Shown piece after piece: positions 57,700 to 64,000 of a stretch of DNA of 64,000 nt (the first letter of the stretch is position 1; each line of letters opens with the position of its first letter). Location: contig BLSF01000006.1 of NCBI GenBank assembly GCA_012862575.1, positions 372,001 to 436,000 on the forward strand. The letters run 5' to 3'. The notes beneath the pieces are model-generated. The model was not told the DNA's origin, searched no databases, and worked only from the letters and a program-made list of their open reading frames with translations. Both the position numbers and the translations under genes were made by a program. Source of the DNA: Parietichytrium sp. I65-24A. Its lineage: Eukaryota; Sar; Bigyra; Thraustochytrida; Thraustochytriidae.

Positions 57700-59490
57700 A
57701 TGCACGCCATGGAGGAGTATCTATCCGAGATTGACGTCTTCGATGGCAACGCGACGCTTATCGACACCTTGGACCTGGACCTGAGCGACGACAAGTTCGC
57801 CATCTCCCCTCGCAGCTTCGCTGGCGACAACAAGGCACTCATTTCTCCTCGCAGCCTCGCTGGCGACGAGAACCTGTTCTCCAAGCCGCTCCTCTCCCCC
57901 ATCGCGGCAGCGGCGGCTGCAGCGTTTTGCTTTGACGGCAAGACCCTGGCATCTCCCCGCGGGTTCTCCGCTGCCCTCACCAGCCCTGCACATCATCGCC
58001 AGCTTGCGCAATGGATGGTCCCCGACGCCACGTGCTGGGACCGTCTCCCGGGAGACGAGCTCGACGACCTGCACTCTGTCGCCACCGACGACACCTCCGC
58101 CGCCGCCTCGCCCACCGCCTGCCTCGGCTCCGGCAGCGCCAACGTCAAGGCCAACGCCAGCACAAACAAACGCAAGCTCACCATCGACACTTGCGCCTCC
58201 CCCGCCGCCAAGCTCGCTCGCCACGCTGCGCCCATGACCTCCTCCGCCTCCACACCCGCAGCCTTACAAAGCAGCCCACAGTCCTCGCAGTCTTCGCAGT
58301 CAACTCCGTCGTCGTTGTCCTCGCTGCCGCCCGCGTACCCATCCCCGTTCGCGCACGTGCCCATGCCGCCGCATCTCGCGCACCTGGCGCACCATCCGCA
58401 GGCGGCCGCCGCCGCCGCAGCAGCAGCAGCAGCCGCAGCAGCCGCGTTCCACCAGCACGCCGGCGCCACCATGGACCCGTACGCGGCTGCGCAGTGCTAC
58501 GCAAGCTACGCGCCATTCTTCATGCCTTACCTGCACCCGCACCACCACCTCGCCATGCTCGCGCACCACCACGGCGCCCAGCCCCAACAACAACAACAAG
58601 AACAACAGCAGCAGCAACAACAAGAACAGCAACAACAACAACAAGAACAACAACAGCAGCAAGAACATGAACAGCAAGAGCAGGAGCAGGAGAAGAAGGT
58701 GGAGAAGGCGGAGAAGGAGGCGGGGTCGCCTTTGGACGCGGAGGACGAGGACGGGGAGTGCGGCGAGGAAGAGCGGCCGTCGTTCCTGGAGGTGATGCGC
58801 GAGCAGACGCAGAGCGTGAACGGGGGCGGCGCGGCGCCGGACTTTGAGAAGAAGCGCAAGAGGCCCACGGCGATCAAGAGGTGGAGCCCCGAGGAGGACG
58901 AGACGCTGCGCAAAGCGGTCAAGGAGTGCGACGCGAAGAACTGGAAGAACATCGCCACCAAGGTGCCCGGCAGGAACCACGTGCAATGCCTGCAGAGGTG
59001 GCGCAAGGTGCTGGAGCCAGGGTTGGTCAAGGGCGCGTGGAGGCCAGAGGAGGACCAGGTGCTCGTGGATATGATCAACAAGCCTGGCGTCGCCGGGTGG
59101 ACTGAAATCGCCCGCGAGATTCCTGGCCGCACCGCCAAGCAGTGCCGCGAGAGGTGGAACCTCACGCTCGACCCTTCCATCAACCGCAGCCCGTGGTCCA
59201 AGGAGGAGGACGATCTGCTCATGCGATTGCACGGGCAGTACGGCAGTGTGTGGGCCAAACTCCGCCACTACTTTGATGGAAGGACCGAAAACGCCGTCAA
59301 GACTCGCTTCTTGTGCCTGGAGAAGTCGCTCAAGAGGGACACACTCATTGATTGGACCCCGGAGCTCAAGAGTCAGCTCATGCACCTCGCGGACCTCTAC
59401 AATTACGACGTGTCCAAAATCCAGAAGCATCTTCCGAAAGCCCTCAAGGGTATCTCGGCAACTATGATTCGCCAGCAGTGCAAGATATAG
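57700..59490 (+). CDS. Three-repeat (R1R2R3) MYB transcription factor with polyAla and polyGln tracts
   Basis: The 596-residue protein has three consecutive MYB DNA-binding repeats, R1 about 393-440, R2 about 445-492 and R3 about 497-540. The spaced aromatics are Trp395/415/434, Trp447/467/486 and Trp499/518/Phe537. Recognition-helix blocks are VPGRNHVQCLQRW, IPGRTAKQCRERW and FDGRTENAVKTRF. This is the c-MYB/plant 3R-MYB layout, linked in several lineages to cell-cycle genes. The N-terminal 380 residues are disordered: 15 Ala (235-249), a His-rich segment, and a Gln-rich tract (295-330) broken by Glu. Three SPR motifs occur (about 36, 50 and 86), two of them in a repeated ISPRSxAGD context, possible proline-directed kinase sites. 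A basic cluster KKRKRP (about 384-389) is a likely NLS. ATG at 57700; a later in-frame ATG lies at residue 4. Confidence 0.93.
   Translation: MHAMEEYLSEIDVFDGNATLIDTLDLDLSDDKFAISPRSFAGDNKALISPRSLAGDENLFSKPLLSPIAAAAAAAFCFDGKTLASPRGFSAALTSPAHHRQLAQWMVPDATCWDRLPGDELDDLHSVATDDTSAAASPTACLGSGSANVKANASTNKRKLTIDTCASPAAKLARHAAPMTSSASTPAALQSSPQSSQSSQSTPSSLSSLPPAYPSPFAHVPMPPHLAHLAHHPQAAAAAAAAAAAAAAAFHQHAGATMDPYAAAQCYASYAPFFMPYLHPHHHLAMLAHHHGAQPQQQQQEQQQQQQQEQQQQQQEQQQQQEHEQQEQEQEKKVEKAEKEAGSPLDAEDEDGECGEEERPSFLEVMREQTQSVNGGGAAPDFEKKRKRPTAIKRWSPEEDETLRKAVKECDAKNWKNIATKVPGRNHVQCLQRWRKVLEPGLVKGAWRPEEDQVLVDMINKPGVAGWTEIAREIPGRTAKQCRERWNLTLDPSINRSPWSKEEDDLLMRLHGQYGSVWAKLRHYFDGRTENAVKTRFLCLEKSLKRDTLIDWTPELKSQLMHLADLYNYDVSKIQKHLPKALKGISATMIRQQCKI
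58402..58692. repeat. Coding trinucleotide tracts (polyAla, polyGln) in the MYB gene
   Basis: A 15-codon alanine run of mixed GCN codons (58402-58446) and a CAA/CAG-rich glutamine tract interrupted by GAA (58582-58692). Mixed codons suggest older tracts. They create long false Leu-rich frames on the opposite strand. Confidence 0.9.
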
Positions 59491-59899
59491 AGGCCCTTTG
59501 GTTTTCAACACCGCAGACAACTCCGATATACACACACACACATACTTTTGAAACTTTGCAACAGTCGCACAGACATACACAAATACCCACCGCGCGACGA
59601 AACCGATGTACCAGTACTGTATTCGCCAGCCCCAACAAGTCAGGCGCTTGATGGATGGTTTGACGACCATATTGTTACTTGCTGAAGCTCAGCATGCAAT
59701 AATTCCGTAAATCCAAAACTTTCACCTTTTTGTCTCTTCTTTCTTTTTGCATTTGATGACATACGTTGACGACTCGTCTTTTTTATCACCAACTTGTTGA
59801 AAATAATAATAGCAAAGAACAAGAAAATGATTACAGTCTTTTCCTTTTTTGGGTATTCGTAAAATAGGTATGGTGTACTACCCAGCGTACAGCAGAGTC
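59491..59899. other. Convergent 3' region of MYB and WD40-membrane genes
   Basis: 409 bases, AT-rich in the centre, with a (CA)n run at about 59530. No gene seen. Confidence 0.5.
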
Positions 59900-62278
59900 T
59901 CAGTTGCTGGGAGACTCGATGTCGTCGGGCTGTGCCGCCGGCGACTTTGAAATAGCAATGTCAAGCGATGTTCTCGCCTTCACGGCGCGGGAACGCCGTT
60001 TGCGTTCTTTGGCGTTATGAAGCAAAGTGTACCCATAGGAGCAAAGGAAGAAGACGGGGATAAGTCCAACATACCACACGATACTCGGCGCGAGGATATC
60101 CTTGTCATCAAGGAGGACCACAGTCAAGGCAATGACGGAGTTCCAGACTTGGACACCCTGGAGCCCAAAAAGCGCTCGCGACGACTTGAGGCTGTAGTAG
60201 GCGTCATTTTTTATCAGGTTGGCGACCAGCAGAAATGCGAAAAAGAAATTGAGAGAGGCCACCACGATCACTCTCACGCTGCTACTGTTCACCACAGAGA
60301 ACCCAATTTGAACTGTTGCAGTCCCTAGCTCCGTAGTCCAGTCTGCCATCGTAAACGGGCCCAAAGTGTCCAGTGCGGCGATACCTCCCACAGTGAAGAG
60401 CCAGGCCCCCGGAATGTACCTGTCCCTATTTTTGGAGGCATATGACGATCTCGAGAAAGATACCGCGCTGGCGCTCCCATTTACTATCCGCAGGCGAAGG
60501 AATATCACCACGAAGAGCACAAGGCCCACAAGGCTTGCCCAAAACTTGGGCTCTTCTGTCGGCTCAGTGAAAAGAATCGAGACCAACATCGAAATGACGG
60601 GAATCGCAAAAAGCGTGGAAGACACCCACAAATACCCCCACACAAATTTCGAGGCCCAGTCAACGAAGAAGTAGGTCCAAGTGGTTGTCTCCCAAACCTG
60701 CCACTCGGCTTTGTTTGCGGCGGTCCTATCCCCCACCTCCAACGGATTGTCGCCCTTGTATCGCGACTTCTTGATCTTTCCCCAACCGATGGAGTTTAGG
60801 TAAGACTTGAGCTTCTGCAACCATCCGAAACTGTCTGTGAAGAAGAGCACAAGGGCAAGATATGTCCAAAATAGCAGCCCTAAGTGGATTTGAGCGATGG
60901 GAAGTGAAGGGAGAAAGGACAGCACATTAGAGGCGGAGAGTGTAAACCAAGTGAGCATGGCGCGAACCCATTCAACGGCGCCAGGCCACGGAAAATGTAT
61001 GCTGAAGGCAAAGCTTGCCAACTGCAGAGCTTGCACCACCAGGGCAAGGACGACCAAGCCGATCTTGAGTCCAGGAATATTTGTGAATGTTGTCACGGCG
61101 ACTTCGGTAAGGATCGGCTTGGGACCCTCACCAGGTTTCTCTTCACCGGCGTCTTGAAGCGACGGAGCAGAGTTGAACCTCATCACGAGTTCATCTGCCG
61201 AGCTTGAGAAGATACTGCCGTCGTCGCGCGAGTACTGGACGCAAAGGACAGCCTTTTTATGTGCTGTGATGTCATGCACGCATCGCCCGGTTCTTGTATC
61301 CCACTCCTTGACCTTGACGTCATAGCCCGCGGTCGCCAAACGCTGACCGTCGGGGCTCACTGCGACCCACCTCACCGTATCTGTGTGCCCTTTAAACTCC
61401 AACTCACATTCTGCGCTCTCGATGTCCCACTTGCGCGCTTTGAAGTCCCTACACCCCGTGTAGAGCTTTTTGGAATCCGGGCTCACGGCAACGCTCCAAA
61501 CGAAGTCTCCGTGGTCCATGGTAGCATTTGGAGTGTTGTAGTCGATGGTGTCACCCAACTCCCAAACTTTGACTGTATTGTCCGCAGACGCTGTGCACAA
61601 GTATTGGGCATTCGGTGAGACGGTGAGGTTCCAAATGATGCCTTTGTGCGCGTGAATCACGCCCAAGCATTGCGCAGCATCTACCGACCAGTGTCGCACT
61701 GTGAAATCTCTTGAACCCGTAAAGAATGTCTCATCTCCAGGAACCATAGCGAGGCAGCGCACGCCAGGGTCCTCCCCTTCGTGTCCTTTATAGTCTTGCA
61801 AGCATTCGCCAGATTCTACGTCCCAGCGCTTTGCAAGAGCGTCCCGGCTACCAGTGAGAATGAAGCTCTCGCAGCTACTCAAAGCGAGACACCACACAGA
61901 GTCGGTGTGTCCGAGATAGTGGGTGATCACTTGACCGGTTGGTACGATCCACCGCTTGGCCGTGTTGTCGTCGCCTGTTGTGAAGATATAGTTTCCATCT
62001 GCAGACACAGTCACGGTCGTCACAGAGTTGACATGGCCTTGCTTTGGAAGCGCTCTCACTTGCTTGTAGAGACTTTCCTTCTCGACATGCGCGATCGTGC
62101 CACTCATCTCGTTGGCCTTGGGCTCCGCGCACTTCGCGTCACGTTGCTGCTTTTCTCGTTTGCTCTCGGTTTTCGGCTCCGCAGGCGACTCGGCTTTCGG
62201 ATCGTTTAGAGCGGCTCGAGGGTTGTGCTCTTTGGCTCTTCTTCGGATCGACCCGGAGGGTTTTGCAGCGCTTGACAT
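59900..62278 (-). CDS. WD40 propeller fused to a multi-pass membrane domain
   Basis: The 792-residue protein starts with a charged, disordered region (1-75). Seven WD40 repeats follow (about 82-369, each with a GH or AH dipeptide and a closing W-D/W-x pair, such as GHTDSVWCL then AKRWDV), enough for a closed propeller. From about 400 to 750 there are eight or nine hydrophobic segments with short polar loops (for example LLFWTYLALVLFF, LVGLVLFVVIFL, SLNFFFAFLLVANL, WYVGLIPVFFLCSYGY). The tail is basic, then acidic. I recognise the propeller but not the membrane domain. WD40 proteins with one membrane span exist (SEC12/PREB), but a full propeller on a polytopic domain is unusual. It probably sits in an internal or plasma membrane with the propeller in the cytosol (inference). 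The ATG at 62276-62278 is the first in the frame. Convergent with MYB. Confidence 0.85.
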   Translation of the reverse strand: MSSAAKPSGSIRRRAKEHNPRAALNDPKAESPAEPKTESKREKQQRDAKCAEPKANEMSGTIAHVEKESLYKQVRALPKQGHVNSVTTVTVSADGNYIFTTGDDNTAKRWIVPTGQVITHYLGHTDSVWCLALSSCESFILTGSRDALAKRWDVESGECLQDYKGHEGEDPGVRCLAMVPGDETFFTGSRDFTVRHWSVDAAQCLGVIHAHKGIIWNLTVSPNAQYLCTASADNTVKVWELGDTIDYNTPNATMDHGDFVWSVAVSPDSKKLYTGCRDFKARKWDIESAECELEFKGHTDTVRWVAVSPDGQRLATAGYDVKVKEWDTRTGRCVHDITAHKKAVLCVQYSRDDGSIFSSSADELVMRFNSAPSLQDAGEEKPGEGPKPILTEVAVTTFTNIPGLKIGLVVLALVVQALQLASFAFSIHFPWPGAVEWVRAMLTWFTLSASNVLSFLPSLPIAQIHLGLLFWTYLALVLFFTDSFGWLQKLKSYLNSIGWGKIKKSRYKGDNPLEVGDRTAANKAEWQVWETTTWTYFFVDWASKFVWGYLWVSSTLFAIPVISMLVSILFTEPTEEPKFWASLVGLVLFVVIFLRLRIVNGSASAVSFSRSSYASKNRDRYIPGAWLFTVGGIAALDTLGPFTMADWTTELGTATVQIGFSVVNSSSVRVIVVASLNFFFAFLLVANLIKNDAYYSLKSSRALFGLQGVQVWNSVIALTVVLLDDKDILAPSIVWYVGLIPVFFLCSYGYTLLHNAKERKRRSRAVKARTSLDIAISKSPAAQPDDIESPSN

Positions 62279-63614
62279 TTGGCGTTCCGAAACTGAACAG
62301 ACACACGGACGGGCACTAAGTTTTTACAGTCAGTCTTCAGTTTCTGCCCAGACGCCTTTTCGTCCACAGCAAACAGCAAACACCAACCCAATCACCCTAC
62401 TTGATCGTGACATTTGGCTCGCACCAAGCCCTGTGGCCTAGAGCCCTGTGGCCAGGAAGAGACCTGGCAGACCTGGCAGAGAGAGGGAAAGAAAGATATG
62501 GGAGGGCAATTACGAGATGTATCAACACACATCTTCATCTTTGTGCACAAGATTCTGAGAACTTATAGCTCGTACTACAGTGCGGCCGGCTGTCTCTGTT
62601 CTCGTCCTCCTTCTTCAATCTTTCGCCTCTCTTCTCTTGCCCAGGAAACCCATCAATTTCTCCGTCTGATCCTCATAATCTCATCTCCGCGAACTGGACA
62701 TTTCTTCTAATGTTTGAAGAAAAAGACACACACACCCTCTGTTACTAAGCGATAGCAAACTGCTAAGGTTTACCGCGATGTGTGCAACGCGGCGAACGAG
62801 ATCAAAAAAAAAAAAAGTCAGATTCCTTTGACTTCTGCGTCCATGAAACCGTGACCTTGGTAGACTGGAATATGTGTACACGTACAACACGCACACGTTC
62901 AGTATAGCACTGCGAGTGTACATGTGCACAAGAACCTGTCAGCTGTCGGCATCGTCTGTGGACATGCATTAATATCGACTTGAACACGCAGTCTAGGTTT
63001 CTCAGTCGACAGACAGCTGAATTCTGACGTGATATTTGATACACATTGCAATTGAGTAAAGCGTGTTTGCTTTCGCGAAAGCGCGACCATTGACTGCTAT
63101 GGAGTGCTCGGGGTGCAAACGCATCCACAGCATCGACGCAGCTTTCAGGTATCATGTTCACTTTCGGTTCACTTTCCACCTCGCTCAACTTGTGTGTGCA
63201 GTAAGACTCCATAAGCTGACCACATTGGCCCAGTTAGCACTTGGCTATCTCGACGCCTAATTCTCTCGTCTCATTACGAGACTTACAAATGATGACATCA
63301 GGAGATGACGTAAGCCAGAAGGCCCCCGAAATTCTACCCTTCTAAATTTTACCTTATCACCGTTTGCACGGATAGAATCGGCTCGACTCTACCGACTCTA
63401 TTAAATATCATAGAAATACTAGCAGACACCCCCAGAAAGTCTGCGAGGAAAGGACACGGCGACCTACGACTCTCTACCACTTCCCCTAATCCTCCGTCTA
63501 ATGGGAGCGCGTGCCCGTAAGTCCCTTTAGCTGGTGATACGTACGTCCACAGTCGGCGTACGCGCATAGCATAGGTGTACGCGGAGAGTACGGTATCGAT
63601 CGTTAGTAGGCGCT
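62279..63614. other. Divergent intergenic region before the KH gene
   Basis: About 1.3 kb with promoters of the WD40-membrane gene and the KH gene. A 14-base A run lies near 62803. A short Cys-containing frame at about 63102 is discussed under rejected items. Nothing else is supported. Confidence 0.5.
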
Positions 63615-64000
63615 ATGGGTCCGCAAGCCGCGAGAGTGGTGGTCAAAGTGCCGAAATCTTTGCAAGGCAAAGTGATCGGAAAAGGTTTCGCCACGTTGCG
63701 CGATATAGAGAGCGACTACCCAGGCGTGAAGGTAAGTGTCCCCGCTCGCGCGGACCCTTCAGAAGATGTGGTAATTGAAGGACCGTCAGACGCCGTGGAA
63801 CATGCGAAAGCGAGGATCTTGGACATTTGTGAGATGGGTCCGGACCCATCTGGTGGCGCCAGGGATCAGGCGCGTAAGCTGTATGATGAGGCAGATGCGT
63901 TGTTTGCAAAGTCGAAGGCGGCCACGGATAGAGAGGAGAAGCAGAGGTTGAAGGACGAGGCCTATGCGAAGAGGGGTGAAGCTGAAAAGGCTCAGGCTCT
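63615..64000 (+). CDS. KH-domain protein, partial (runs off the window), possible DUF1771 helix
   Basis: A frame from the ATG at 63615 is open to the window end (128 codons visible). Residues about 8-67 form a KH-like RNA-binding domain (RVVVKVPKSLQGKVIGKG, then VVIEGPSDAVEHAKARI). The loop that is normally G-x-x-G reads GKGF at 22-25, so the last glycine is replaced. From about 83 the sequence becomes an Ala/Lys/Glu-rich helix (ARKLYDEADALFAKSK) that resembles DUF1771, which often precedes a Smr nuclease domain. If so, the missing part may carry Smr (inference). A GTAAGT occurs at 63732 but reading straight through keeps the KH fold, so I do not treat it as an intron. Confidence 0.65.
   Translation, partial: MGPQAARVVVKVPKSLQGKVIGKGFATLRDIESDYPGVKVSVPARADPSEDVVIEGPSDAVEHAKARILDICEMGPDPSGGARDQARKLYDEADALFAKSKAATDREEKQRLKDEAYAKRGEAEKAQA

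Noticed and set aside
58300-59670. 456-codon Leu-rich frame opposite the MYB gene
   Set aside because: It is the complement of CAG/CAA repeats and GC-rich coding DNA; no domain is recognisable and the MYB repeats on the other strand are certain.
63102-63221. Short frame starting MECSGCKRIHSIDAAF with GTATCA and TGTGCAG splice-like sites
   Set aside because: Removing the putative intron brings a stop after a few codons, and no gene can be built from it.
63732-63737. GTAAGT inside the KH gene
   Set aside because: It matches a 5' splice site, but the KH domain continues correctly when read through.
1-64000. tRNA, rRNA, CRISPR, retroelement or DNA-transposon genes
   Set aside because: I looked for T-loop motifs, rRNA-like blocks, regular spaced repeats and reverse transcriptase or transposase signatures in the gaps and found none that I could support by eye.

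Overview
The window is nuclear DNA of a eukaryotic, intron-poor microbe. Nineteen recognisable protein-coding genes, plus one gene cut by the right edge, lie on both strands. They are separated by 0.2 to 2 kb of low-complexity DNA rich in microsatellites, with no operons. Most genes are single uninterrupted open frames, one of them 13.9 kb long. Two genes (COX16 and cyclin H) each need one short intron of about 130 nt, with a GTAAG donor and a CTAAC/CTAAT-like branch site. An LRRCC1-like centriolar protein suggests that the organism builds centrioles or flagella. A thraustochytrid or other heterotrophic stramenopile would fit, but this is inference from gene style; I see no taxonomic marker such as rRNA. 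No tRNA, rRNA, transposase, reverse transcriptase or CRISPR array was recognised.

Layout. 0-10 kb: LYRM7/MZM1-type complex III assembly factor (+), PAN3 (-), polyprenyl synthetase (-), SLC44/choline-transporter-like protein (-). 10-19 kb: Slo/BK-like potassium channel with a coiled-coil tail (+), hemerythrin-like protein ending in a CaaX box (-), RetSat-family oxidoreductase (+). 19-33 kb: a giant 4,644-residue HERC-like protein (-) with a seven-repeat RCC1 propeller, LamG-like, SPRY, UBA, FN3 and SPRY modules and only part of a HECT domain. 35-42 kb: LRRCC1-like protein (-), ERCC8/CSA (-), guanylate kinase (+), COX16 (+). 43-52 kb: SET-domain methyltransferase (-), cyclin H (+), flotillin (-), a SUN-like single-pass membrane protein (-). 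52-57.7 kb: gene-poor. 57.7-64 kb: three-repeat MYB factor (+), WD40 propeller fused to a multi-pass membrane domain (-), start of a KH-domain gene (+, cut by the window end).

The genes do not form one pathway. Two mitochondrial respiratory assembly factors (LYRM7, COX16), membrane-lipid proteins (CTL, flotillin, prenyl synthase, RetSat) and two proteins tied to TFIIH-linked repair or transcription (CSA, cyclin H) are present, but this looks like ordinary eukaryotic gene order. The most unusual items are the HERC-like protein that stops inside its HECT domain, the WD40/multi-pass fusion, the CaaX-tailed hemerythrin, the 45-residue duplication in the SUN-like protein and the minisatellite between CSA and guanylate kinase.

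Start codons were set at ATG. Several frames extend upstream to GTG or TTG codons that I do not believe are used.
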